Shown in pieces: positions 8,159 to 16,314 of a stretch of 64,000 bases of DNA. Below the pieces are notes generated by a model, which saw only the letters and a list, made by a program, of their open reading frames with translations, made no database searches and was not told the origin of the DNA. The translations under genes were made by a program, and so were the position numbers. How positions within the stretch are numbered: position 1 is the first letter of the stretch; every line of letters begins with the position of its first letter. This DNA is from Treponema primitia ZAS-1. GTDB lineage: Bacteria; Spirochaetota; Spirochaetia; Treponematales; Breznakiellaceae. Where the stretch lies: the NCBI RefSeq assembly GCF_000297095.1, contig NZ_AEEA01000019.1, positions 1 through 64,000 of the forward strand, in the 5' to 3' direction.

Positions 8159-9195
8159 TTAGGGATACTTCTTCTTAAACCCCTGTACCCGCGCCGAAGC
8201 AACCACACTGAGTGGTGAACGATCCCCCCGGGAGATGTACTGATACCCGATACCGGCAATCATGGCCCCGTTGTCCCCGCAGAATTCCAGGGGCGGGAAC
8301 ACACAGCGGAGATCCGTCTTTTCGGCGAGACGGGAGCGGAGGTACGAGTTGGCCGCCACTCCACCGCCCGCAACGATGGTGTTGAGCCCCGTATCCTCAG
8401 CGGCCCGAAAAAGAGCGCGCAGCAGTATCTCTACCGCAGTTTTCTGGAACGAGGCGGCAATATCCGCAGGTCCTGCGGCGGTATCCCGGGGATTGCGGAA
8501 TTGTTCCAACTGGTTTATCACCGCGGTCTTGAGTCCCGAGTAGGACAAGTCGTAGGGATGATCCCCCTTGTGGAGGCTGGGCATGGGGAAACGAAAAGCG
8601 GCGGGGTCCCCGTCTTTTGCCAGCTTATCGATGTAGGCCCCGCCGGGGTAGCCGAAGCCGTAGTACTTGGACACCTTGTCGAAGGCTTCCCCCACGCATC
8701 GTCAATGGTAGTTCCCAGGACGGTGATATCGTCAAAGTCGTCCACCCGGCAGATGATGCTGTGGCCCCCGGAAACCAGGAGCCCCAGGAAGGGGTACTCC
8801 GGAGGGGGGGATACCGGCGTATTTCCCAGGGAGAGCCGGGGGGCGTAGAGATGGGCCAACATATGGTTTACAGCGATAAAGGGGAGCTTCCCGGCCCAGG
8901 CAAAGGCCTTGGCGAAACTGAGGCCTACCAAAAGCGATCCCAGAAGTCCCGGGTGGGCTGTGGCGGCAACGCCATCAATTCCGGCAGGGTTCAGGCCGGC
9001 CTTTTCCAGGGCTTCCCTGACTACCCCGTAGATCCACTCGGTGTGCATACGGCTCGCCAATTCGGGTACCACCCCATCGTATTTTGCGTGAAGGGGTATT
9101 TGGGTTGCCACCACATTGGAAAGGACCAGCTTTCCATCTTCCACTACCGCTGCGGCACATTCATCGCAGGAAGATTCAATTCCAAGGATCTTCAT
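8159..9195 (-). CDS. tsaD: tRNA threonylcarbamoyltransferase TsaD, interrupted by a one-base frameshift
   Basis: TsaD transfers the threonylcarbamoyl group to A37 of ANN-decoding tRNAs. Start MKILGIESSCDE and metal-site NHMLAHLYAP (His111, His115) and VSGGHS are intact. At about 8695 the frame breaks: the first frame reads TTIDDAWGKP, the next frame reads VGEAFDKVSKYYGFGYPGG, and joining them needs one extra base in GAT-GC?-GTG. The restored protein is 345 residues, the normal family length, and ends with the conserved GGVAAN region and RVQGFKKKYP. No -1 slippery heptamer is present. Either a sequencing error or a recent inactivation; the gene is normally essential. Confidence 0.88.
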
Positions 9196-9211
9196 TACCG
9201 ATACTTTACTA

Positions 9212-10039
9212 TTACATCGCCTCTACGTACAGGCACTTTCGGAATTCGTCCGCGGAACCCTGCATCTTTTTCAGAGCCTTGATTTCAATCTGACGGACCG
9301 TCTCCGCAGAGATCCCCATTTTATCCCCAATTTTTTTAAGGGTGTGCTGCTCGCCGCCGTTAAATTGGTAACGGTACATGAGGATCCGCTTTTCCCGATC
9401 CTTCAGACGATCCAGGAAGTGGATCGCCGCGGCGTGGGAGGATTTTTTGAAAAAGTCCCGTTCGGGGCTGTAGGTATAATCTTCATGGAGATCCGCCAGA
9501 GAAATTGATTCCTCGTTCCCGGCATCCATATCCAGGGAGATAAAACCATTGGTTATCTGCAGGATAAAATTGACTTCCTTCTCGGATACTCCGATATCGG
9601 CGGCAATCTCCTTATTGCTTGGCTTATGCATCAGGGTCTGGCTGAGTGTATGGTAGGATCGCTGTATCATTCGGAGTGTCTGTTCTTTCCGGAGGGGCAG
9701 ACGGATGTCCCGGCGCTTGGTGGATAAGTATCGGACAACGTATTGCCGGATCCACCAGCTGGCGTAGGTTGAAAAACGAACCCGTTTCCGGTAATCGTAT
9801 TTTTCAGCGGCATGCATCAGGCCAAGGTTCCCCTCCTGAATAATATCCATAAAGGGCATATCATTCGTCATATAAGCGCGGGCAATCTTAATAACCAACC
9901 GCAAATTTGCTTCAATTAAGGACTTGCGGGCCGCCGCATCCCCCTGCTGTATCCGTTCGGATAATGCCATTTCTTCCTCAAAGCTTAAAAGGGGAATTTT
10001 TTTGATCTGGTCATAATAATTCTGTAGATTCTTATCCAT
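9212..10039 (-). CDS. Alternative sigma factor of the sigma-70 family (group 2/3)
   Basis: A 275-residue RNA polymerase sigma factor without the N-terminal 1.1 region or non-conserved insert of housekeeping RpoD. Region 1.2/2 is clear: LIEANLRLVIKIARAY, DIIQEGNLGLMHAAEKYDYRKR and FSTYASWWIRQ; region 3 (SNKEIAADIGVSEKEV) and region 4 (LKKIGDKMGISAETVRQIE) follow. The architecture is like RpoS or RpoH; I cannot decide between them. Strong ribosome site GGAGGA. It is preceded by a sigma-54 promoter at 10067-10081, which makes it a candidate second tier of a sigma-54 cascade like RpoN-RpoS of Borrelia. tsaD starts 16 bases after its stop. Confidence 0.9.
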   Translation of the reverse strand: MDKNLQNYYDQIKKIPLLSFEEEMALSERIQQGDAAARKSLIEANLRLVIKIARAYMTNDMPFMDIIQEGNLGLMHAAEKYDYRKRVRFSTYASWWIRQYVVRYLSTKRRDIRLPLRKEQTLRMIQRSYHTLSQTLMHKPSNKEIAADIGVSEKEVNFILQITNGFISLDMDAGNEESISLADLHEDYTYSPERDFFKKSSHAAAIHFLDRLKDREKRILMYRYQFNGGEQHTLKKIGDKMGISAETVRQIEIKALKKMQGSADEFRKCLYVEAM

Positions 10040-10066
10040 AAGATGTCCTCCGCATATAATATACTA

Positions 10067-10081
10067 GCAATTTTCATGCCA
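10067..10081 (-). promoter_or_regulatory. Sigma-54 promoter of the alternative sigma factor gene
   Basis: Reading the minus strand: TGGCATGAAAATTGC, with GG and GC at exact -24/-12 spacing and TTGCT at -12. Predicted start near 10055 gives a 16-nt leader containing GGAGGA. It is one of three sites in this window with the same core. Confidence 0.8.
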
Positions 10082-10223
10082 AATTATCTTATATGCCGAG
10101 AGGATTTTTTTAATTCTTTTTGTAGTAAGGAAATAATCTTTTTAAAGATAATGGAAAAAATAAATAATTTAGATAGTTGTATGAATTATCATATCTTTCC
10201 CATTATTTGGTGTATAAAAAATA
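10082..10223. other. AT-rich spacer between response regulator and sigma factor genes
   Basis: This 142-base spacer is strongly AT-rich. ATAATGG at 10148-10154 and CCATTAT at 10200-10206 form an inverted repeat about 50 bases apart, and ATCTTT/AAAGAT forms a short hairpin around 10136-10149. It lies 70-125 bases upstream of the sigma-54 promoter, the usual place for an activator site, so the repeat is a candidate enhancer. No gene is visible. Confidence 0.4.
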
Positions 10224-11567
10224 CTACAGTTCAAGCTTATATACTTTTATTTTATTGATGATAGTCTTCCGGCTGACCCCCAGTTCCGCTGCTGCCTTGG
10301 TTCGGTTACCCTGGGTCCTGGTCAGGGCTTTCCGTATAGCTTCCCGTTCAATGTTCTCCAGGGAGGGAACGCCCGGTACAGATTCACCTTCCGGGCCCGG
10401 TATTCCCCCGGTATTCATGCGGTGCAGTTCAATATCCTTGGGCGTTAGCGGGCCGTTTTCCCGATAAATCAAGGCTCTTTCCAGGATGTTTTCCAGTTCC
10501 CGGACATTGCCCGGGAAGGGGTATTCCAGGAGTTTTTCCGCCGCCGCCGGAGTAAGAACCGGAAGGGAACGGCCCATACGGAAACTGATTTTTTTCAGAA
10601 GATATTCCGCCAGCAGGGGAATATCCTCCCGGCGTTGGCGCAGGGGCGGAATGGTCATGCGGAATACGTTGAGCCGGTAATAGAGGTCTTCCCGAAAACT
10701 GCCTTCCCGGACCAGGGTTTCTATATCCCGGTTGGTGGCGGAGACGATCCGGGCGTTGACGGGGATGTCGTCGTTTCCCCCCAGGCGGCGGATTTTCCGT
10801 TCCTGGAGTACCCGCAGTAGTTTTACCTGGAGGGACATGGGCATTTCGCCAATCTCGTCCAGGAAGAGGGTACCCCGGCCGGCAAGTTCAAAGAGCCCCT
10901 GCTTGCGGGTGAGCGCCCCGGTATAGGCCCCCTTTTCGTGGCCGAAAAGTTCGCTCTCCATAAGCCCCTCGTGGATGCCGCCGATGTTCACCGCCGCGAA
11001 GGGTTCCGCCGCATATTTACCCCGGCGGTGGATCTCCCGGGCAACAATCTCCTTTCCGGTACCGCTTTCTCCGGTTATCAGCACCGTAACATCGGAACCG
11101 GCGATGCGATCGATCTGATCGGAAAGTTCCCGCATCACTTCCGTATCGCCGATGAGGAGGTTTTCCCCGCCGGTCATCCGCTTCTCCGCCTCAAGGCTGT
11201 TCTCCCGGCGTTTGTCCTCCACCAGATGACGGAGTTTGATCACCAGTTCTGCGGGGTCAAAGGGCTTTACCAGGTAGTCCTTGGCCCCGGCTTTCAGGGC
11301 CGCCACTGCGTCGGCGATTTGCCCGTGGGCGGATATCATGATCACCGGGGAGATGATTCCCCGGTTGTTGATCCAGGCGAGCACATCCTGGCCGCTCATG
11401 CCGGGCAGCCTGAGGTCCAGGATAACCGCATCGAAGGCCTCCCGTTCAAGAGAACGGATTGCCGATTCTCCGGTTTCCGCCGCCGCCGAATCGATCTGCT
11501 CCAGGCCCAAATATTTTTTCAGGGACTCCCGGATATTTCGTTCATCATCAACTATTAATACTCTCAT
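10224..11567 (-). CDS. NtrC-family sigma-54 response regulator
   Basis: A 447-residue activator with three domains: receiver (1-115, phosphoacceptor Asp51 in VILDLRLPG, Lys101 in VKPFDP), AAA+ ATPase (about 140-370; Walker A GESGTGK at 166-172; sigma-54 contact loop GAYTGA at 213-218) and a C-terminal Fis-type helix-turn-helix (RTKAAAELGVSRKTI). It overlaps the kinase gene by 4 bases and is the last gene of the exporter operon, so the kinase is its partner. It should activate the sigma-54 promoter ahead of its own operon at 17698 and possibly the one ahead of the neighbouring sigma factor gene. Confidence 0.95.
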   Translation of the reverse strand: MRVLIVDDERNIRESLKKYLGLEQIDSAAAETGESAIRSLEREAFDAVILDLRLPGMSGQDVLAWINNRGIISPVIMISAHGQIADAVAALKAGAKDYLVKPFDPAELVIKLRHLVEDKRRENSLEAEKRMTGGENLLIGDTEVMRELSDQIDRIAGSDVTVLITGESGTGKEIVAREIHRRGKYAAEPFAAVNIGGIHEGLMESELFGHEKGAYTGALTRKQGLFELAGRGTLFLDEIGEMPMSLQVKLLRVLQERKIRRLGGNDDIPVNARIVSATNRDIETLVREGSFREDLYYRLNVFRMTIPPLRQRREDIPLLAEYLLKKISFRMGRSLPVLTPAAAEKLLEYPFPGNVRELENILERALIYRENGPLTPKDIELHRMNTGGIPGPEGESVPGVPSLENIEREAIRKALTRTQGNRTKAAAELGVSRKTIINKIKVYKLEL

Positions 11568-12913
11568 ACATACTCCCCCAGGGTGATAAAGACCGCAGTC
11601 CCTCCCCCTTCCCGGTTTTCAATACTGATGGCGCCCCCGGCCGCTTCCACAAAGCGTTTGCTGATAGAAAGGCCGATGCCGGTCCCGGTACTTTTACTGG
11701 TAAAGAACGGATCGAAAACCCGCTTCAGATCTCCTTCTGCAATACCTCTTCCCCGGTCATAGATACTGATAACAATGATACTGTGTTGGGAATTTTTTTG
11801 CAATTCGTTATCCCCGCTGTTTCCGCTATGCCGTAGTATCGCTGCGCCAATGGCGTTTTCCGCGCTGCCGCTTTCCAGGGCATTGCGGATAAGGTTTTCA
11901 ATGACAGACCGGGCCCGTTCGGTGTCCATAAGGACCAGGGCATCCTGTGCTGAATCTTCTTCAACAATATTTCTGCCGCAGAGCCGCAGGGATGCTTCGG
12001 AAAGCACATTCGAGATATTCAGCGGTACAGGCTGTCCTGCCGCATCCCGGAGATAATCGTTTATCCGGTAACTCAGGGCGGAAAGGCGATCCACCTCTTC
12101 GTTGATGATTCCCAGCTCCTCCCGGCCTTTTTCGGGGAAGAGCTTCCCCAGGATGCCGGTTTGGAGCCGTATGGAGAGGAGGGGGTTTTTAATTTCGTGG
12201 GCCAGGGTACTGGCGGCGGTTCCCAGGACTACCAGATTTTTTTGGCCCTCTATCCGCTCCCGGTATTCCCGGTTCCGCAGGTATAGTCCCCGCACAAAAA
12301 ATACCAGCGCCAGAAGGGCCAGCTCACAGAGCGGAAAGGCAATGGCGGTAAGAGTCTGGCCGCGCCAATAGGCGGTATGGGATATATCAATGTAGATATA
12401 CTTACCCCTGGCAAAGGTGGTGAAGAAGCCCGGCGTCTTGTCTTCGCGGTTTTTGTTTTCCTCCCGGTCCCGATCCCGGTTATTTTCCTGGTTACGCCGC
12501 TGTTGAGGGGGGGACATCATCCCCTCTGTGCTGAGAATGAATTTAATTCTATTTCCCCGTCTATCAGGAATAGTGTAGCGGCCGTTCTTGACAGCCTTGT
12601 AATCCTTCAGGATATCCTCATCAAAAACCTGGGGAACCGAGCCCCATTGGTAGGACGGGGTAAGGTCCTCTCCGTAAATCCCAAACCCGATGATCCGTTC
12701 CCGCAGAAGCCCCGTAGATTCAATGGCGGACCCGAAGTTGTCATAATTTCTCAGGCTGGTAAAGAGGAGACTGAAAAGCCGCTCGTTGTCATTGTCCCGG
12801 ATCAGCCGCGCCCGGTCCCGCAGTCCCAGGATGATAAAAACCGTGAGGGCCGAAAAAAGAGCCCAGCTAAGTATTGCTGCGAATAAGGATGATGTCCGCG
12901 GAGAAATTTTCAT
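11564..12913 (-). CDS. Membrane sensor histidine kinase
   Basis: A 449-residue kinase with transmembrane segments at about 9-30 and 187-210 enclosing an extracytoplasmic sensor of roughly 155 residues, then an H-box STLAHEIKNPL (His239), N-box ENLIRNALESG, and ATP-lid motifs DRGRGI and GTGIGLSIS. The sensor region contains a strongly charged Arg/Asn/Asp/Glu stretch (about 138-160), unusual in such domains. It phosphorylates the NtrC-type regulator encoded next to it. Being co-transcribed with a MacAB-TolC-like exporter it probably senses an envelope-active compound or the state of the exporter. Confidence 0.93.
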   Translation of the reverse strand: MKISPRTSSLFAAILSWALFSALTVFIILGLRDRARLIRDNDNERLFSLLFTSLRNYDNFGSAIESTGLLRERIIGFGIYGEDLTPSYQWGSVPQVFDEDILKDYKAVKNGRYTIPDRRGNRIKFILSTEGMMSPPQQRRNQENNRDRDREENKNREDKTPGFFTTFARGKYIYIDISHTAYWRGQTLTAIAFPLCELALLALVFFVRGLYLRNREYRERIEGQKNLVVLGTAASTLAHEIKNPLLSIRLQTGILGKLFPEKGREELGIINEEVDRLSALSYRINDYLRDAAGQPVPLNISNVLSEASLRLCGRNIVEEDSAQDALVLMDTERARSVIENLIRNALESGSAENAIGAAILRHSGNSGDNELQKNSQHSIIVISIYDRGRGIAEGDLKRVFDPFFTSKSTGTGIGLSISKRFVEAAGGAISIENREGGGTAVFITLGEYV

Positions 12914-12914
12914 A

Positions 12915-14252
12915 TCACAATCCCTTCTGCTTTTGTAAGAGCAGATTTATTACTTCATCCTGGGAATCGAATGCCCCCAGGCTCCGCAGCTTTGAAAGGC
13001 CGTTGAGAAAACCATACTCCGCGGTGATACGCTGGGTATGACTGTCTCCGGCCAGGGCTGCGGCATCGGAAAGAACAAAAACCGAGGCCTGCGAAAGTTT
13101 GTACAGTTCAAGATTATATTCGTAATTCCGTTGGGCGTATTCATCGGCCCGGCGTGCGGATTGTACCGTCATGGTACTGGCGATAAGGTCCAGCAGAGCC
13201 GTTTGGATGTCCATGGCCAGGGTGTTTTCAGCATCACGGTGGTTCAGGGCGGCTTCGGTTTGGGCGATACGCTTCTTTTCCACCGCGGCGCCTATTACCC
13301 AATAATCCAGGGGTATGCTCCCATTGATACTGACGCTGCCGCCGGAATTGGACAAACCCCCTGCGGCGGAATAATTTATCCCCGTGGAAATTCCCGCGCT
13401 AAGGCTTGGAAGGTAATCCTTTTTTGCAAGCCCCACATTCCGTTCCGCTATTTGCAGCTGAAGGCTTGTTTTTAAAAGGCCGGGGTTATTTCTCTTTACT
13501 GCGTTTGAAAAATCATCTGATAGTAATATTATTTTTTCTTCAGGAAGCGTTGAAAGGAAGCGGATAGTGTCATCATAAACGTTGAAATCAATACCTGCCA
13601 GTTCCGGGATTTCCCCAAGGCCGGTAATGTTCTTCAGGTTCGCCCTATTGACGGTCAAATCCCTCAGGGCGCGGTTCCGGGCGGTTTCTTTTTGGCCCTG
13701 ATCCGCCATGGCTTTAAGGTAATCTCCCTGGCTTATCATACCGCTTTCAAGGCGCAGTTCCGCCATGGAAAGGGCTAAAGCCGCCGTTTCCATGGCTGCC
13801 GCTGCGGTTTCCAGAGCTGCCGCCGCTTTTAGCGTTTCGTAATACGCATTATCCGCCGTATCCAGGACGGTAAAGTAGGCCGCCAAAGCTTCCTGCCGGG
13901 TAAGTTCGGTATTGATAGCGTTAATAGCCTTTAGATAGATACTCTTTCCACCATCAAACAGCTTTTGTGACACACTGAAACTCGCCCCGGTTCTCATGCT
14001 GTCCTGAAGGCTTGTATCCCCCCAGACTTGTCCCGAGGCCGATGCCCCCAGGGATAGGGATGGCAGATTGGAATAAATACGGGTTTTTTCGTCCAGCCGT
14101 GCGCTCTCCACCGCCAGCTGAAACCTCGCCAGGCTCGGCGAATTGGCCAACGCCAAGGCGCGTACATCTTCAATATCTATTTGTTCAGCAGTAATACGGT
14201 TATTAATGGTAAAAGCGAGTAGTACTAGTATTAATGTAAACCTATTTTTCAT
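12915..14252 (-). CDS. TolC-like outer-membrane efflux protein
   Basis: A 445-residue exported protein with a signal peptide (MKNRFTLILVLLAFTINNRITA) and two internally similar helical halves typical of the OEP/TolC family: ALANSPSLARFQLAVESARLDEKTRIYSN near the start, ARNRALRDLTVNRANLKNI in the middle, and the LLKTSLQLQIAERNVGLAKKDYLPSLSAG second repeat. It would form the outer-membrane channel of the tripartite pump encoded just upstream by the adaptor, ATPase and permease genes. Two bases separate its stop region from the kinase gene start. Confidence 0.9.
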   Translation of the reverse strand: MKNRFTLILVLLAFTINNRITAEQIDIEDVRALALANSPSLARFQLAVESARLDEKTRIYSNLPSLSLGASASGQVWGDTSLQDSMRTGASFSVSQKLFDGGKSIYLKAINAINTELTRQEALAAYFTVLDTADNAYYETLKAAAALETAAAAMETAALALSMAELRLESGMISQGDYLKAMADQGQKETARNRALRDLTVNRANLKNITGLGEIPELAGIDFNVYDDTIRFLSTLPEEKIILLSDDFSNAVKRNNPGLLKTSLQLQIAERNVGLAKKDYLPSLSAGISTGINYSAAGGLSNSGGSVSINGSIPLDYWVIGAAVEKKRIAQTEAALNHRDAENTLAMDIQTALLDLIASTMTVQSARRADEYAQRNYEYNLELYKLSQASVFVLSDAAALAGDSHTQRITAEYGFLNGLSKLRSLGAFDSQDEVINLLLQKQKGL

Positions 14253-14263
14253 CCATATTCCTT

Positions 14264-15484
14264 TTATTCATACCGCAGCGCATCTATGGGATAAAGCCCC
14301 GCAGCCTTCCGCGCCGGGTAGTATCCGAATGAAACCCCGACCAGCGCGGCAAAAAGGGCCGCAGCGGCGACGATTACCGGATTAATGGCCGTGGAAATTC
14401 CCAGGGCTTCCAGGATGCGGCAGACCAGGAAGGCCAGGGCTATACCGATAAATCCCCCAAGGAGGCTCAGGATGATGGACTCAGAGAGGAACTGGAATAG
14501 CACATCCCGTTTCCGGGCGCCCACGGCCATTCTGATACCGATTTCCCGGGTACGTTCGGTGACCGAGACCAGCATGATGTTCATGATGCCGATGCCCCCT
14601 ACCAAAAGGGACACCCCGGCTATGGCCGCCAGGAGGGTGGTGAGGCTCCGGGATGTTTCGGAAGCCATGTCGATAAGATCCGCGCTGTTCATGATTTCAA
14701 AGTCCGTTGTGGTCCCCTCGCTAAGTTTGTGGGCTTCCCGGAGTATCAGTTCCGCTTCCCGTTGCGCTGCCTCCATATATCCTTTGCTGACCACACTCAT
14801 AGCAATACTGTTGAGATTTTGAGAATTACTCAGCCGGTACAGCGCAGTGTCCAGGGGTACCATGATCACATCATCCTGATCATTACCAAAGGCCCCGGCG
14901 CCCTTTTTCGCCAGTATGCCGGTGACGGTAAAATGATTGGTCCCGATCCGTATCTGCTGCCCCAGGGCTTCATCGCTGTTGCCAAAAAGACTGTTTACGG
15001 TGGTAAGCCCCAGCACCGCTATCCTGTTTCGCTGCTGTAGATCCTCATCGCCGAAAAAGCCGCCCTGGGCAATATCCCAGCTCCGTATGGTGAGGTACCC
15101 CGGCTCCACCCCCATCACCTGTACCGAAGCGCTTCCCTGGGGGCCGATGACCGTATAGTTCCGCTGGCTCAGCCCGGAAATAGCGGTACCGTAGGAAGCC
15201 TCCGCCGCAAGCTTAGCCGCGTCGGATTTGGTCAGCCGGTTAGGCCGGGACACCGTATTGGTCTGTCCGGGCCGCATCATCATCCGCCGGGGCATGATCT
15301 GGATCAGGTTGGTCCCCATGGAGGCGATACGGTTCTCGATATCCCTCTGGGCGCCCTCCCCTATGGCTACCATGATGATCACCGACCCAACACCGATGAT
15401 GATCCCCAGGGAGGTAAGGAGGCTCCTCATGCGATTACGGAAAATATTTCTAAAACAGGAATACAAAAGCTGTGTAATATTCAT
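14264..15484 (-). CDS. MacB-type ABC transporter permease
   Basis: A 406-residue FtsX/MacB permease: one N-terminal membrane helix (about 15-40, SLGIIIGVGSVIIMVAIGEG), a large extracytoplasmic MacB_PCD domain (about 45-270), and three C-terminal membrane helices with the family motif SVTERTREIGIRMAVGARKRDV. ATPase and permease are separate proteins here, unlike E. coli MacB where they are fused. It overlaps the ATPase gene by 4 bases. Substrate unknown; the family exports macrolides, peptides or lipoproteins from the periplasmic face. Confidence 0.92.
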   Translation of the reverse strand: MNITQLLYSCFRNIFRNRMRSLLTSLGIIIGVGSVIIMVAIGEGAQRDIENRIASMGTNLIQIMPRRMMMRPGQTNTVSRPNRLTKSDAAKLAAEASYGTAISGLSQRNYTVIGPQGSASVQVMGVEPGYLTIRSWDIAQGGFFGDEDLQQRNRIAVLGLTTVNSLFGNSDEALGQQIRIGTNHFTVTGILAKKGAGAFGNDQDDVIMVPLDTALYRLSNSQNLNSIAMSVVSKGYMEAAQREAELILREAHKLSEGTTTDFEIMNSADLIDMASETSRSLTTLLAAIAGVSLLVGGIGIMNIMLVSVTERTREIGIRMAVGARKRDVLFQFLSESIILSLLGGFIGIALAFLVCRILEALGISTAINPVIVAAAALFAALVGVSFGYYPARKAAGLYPIDALRYE

Positions 15485-16314
15485 GATACCTCCCCGGCAA
15501 GGAGGCTATGCTCTTTTTTCCACTTGGCAAGGTCCTCCGGGGCGCTGCGTCTTTCGTGTATCGGTACATCCGAGACCAGTTCCCCATCCCGCAGGGTGAT
15601 GATCCGCTTGGTATAGGCTGCCAGTTCCGGTTCGTGGGTTACCATGATTATTGTTTTTCCCTGGTCATTGAGGCTTTGGAAGAGGCTCATGATCTCCAAA
15701 GTCATCTCCGTATCCAGGTTCCCCGTGGGCTCGTCCGCCAGGATGAAGGCGGGGTCGTTCACCATGGCCCGGGCTATGGCTACCCGCTGCTGCTGCCCGC
15801 CGGAAAGCTGGGAGGGCAGATGGTTCGCCCTATCCCCAAGACCCACCTCCCGCAGTACTTCTGCGGCCCGTTCCTTCCGACGGGAAGCCCGCCGGTACTC
15901 GTCCCCGCCCAGGCTGCCATCCCCTGAAATCCGGGCTGCGTTTTTGTCCCGGCGTTTATAAAACAGGGGGAGTTCCACATTTTCTAAAGCCGTTGTCCGG
16001 GCGAGAAGGTTAAAGGCCTGGAACACAAAACCTATCTTTTTATTACGTATCAGGGCGAAGGTATCCGAGTTAGAACCCTTGCTTGGGCTCCCGGCTGCGG
16101 TAGTCTCAATTCCGTCCAGAGAATAGGTTCCTTCGCTTGGCTTGTCCAGGCAGCCCAGGATATTCATCAGGGTAGACTTTCCCGAACCCGATGGCCCCAT
16201 GACGGAAACAAACTCCCCCGCCTTGGCAGAAAAGTCTATACCCCGGAGCGCCCGGACGGTTATCTCTTCAAGCCGGTAGATCCGCTTGATCCCCCGCATC
16301 TCGATTACCGTCAT
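15481..16314 (-). CDS. MacB/LolD-type ABC transporter ATPase
   Basis: A 277-residue ATPase with Walker A GPSGSGKST (40-48), Q-loop FVFQAFNLL, signature LSGGQQQRVAIARA, Walker B ILADEPTGNLD and H-loop VTHEPE. It is longer than the usual 225-235 residues because of two hydrophilic insertions, one after the Walker A region (ETTAAGSPSKGSNSDTF) and one before the signature (RRDKNAARISGDGSLGG). It powers the permease encoded next; genes overlap by 4 bases on each side. Confidence 0.93.
   Translation of the reverse strand: MTVIEMRGIKRIYRLEEITVRALRGIDFSAKAGEFVSVMGPSGSGKSTLMNILGCLDKPSEGTYSLDGIETTAAGSPSKGSNSDTFALIRNKKIGFVFQAFNLLARTTALENVELPLFYKRRDKNAARISGDGSLGGDEYRRASRRKERAAEVLREVGLGDRANHLPSQLSGGQQQRVAIARAMVNDPAFILADEPTGNLDTEMTLEIMSLFQSLNDQGKTIIMVTHEPELAAYTKRIITLRDGELVSDVPIHERRSAPEDLAKWKKEHSLLAGEVS

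Noticed and set aside
8685..8705. Programmed frameshift in tsaD
   Set aside because: No X-XXY-YYZ slippery site or downstream structure is visible, and TsaD is not known to use frameshifting.
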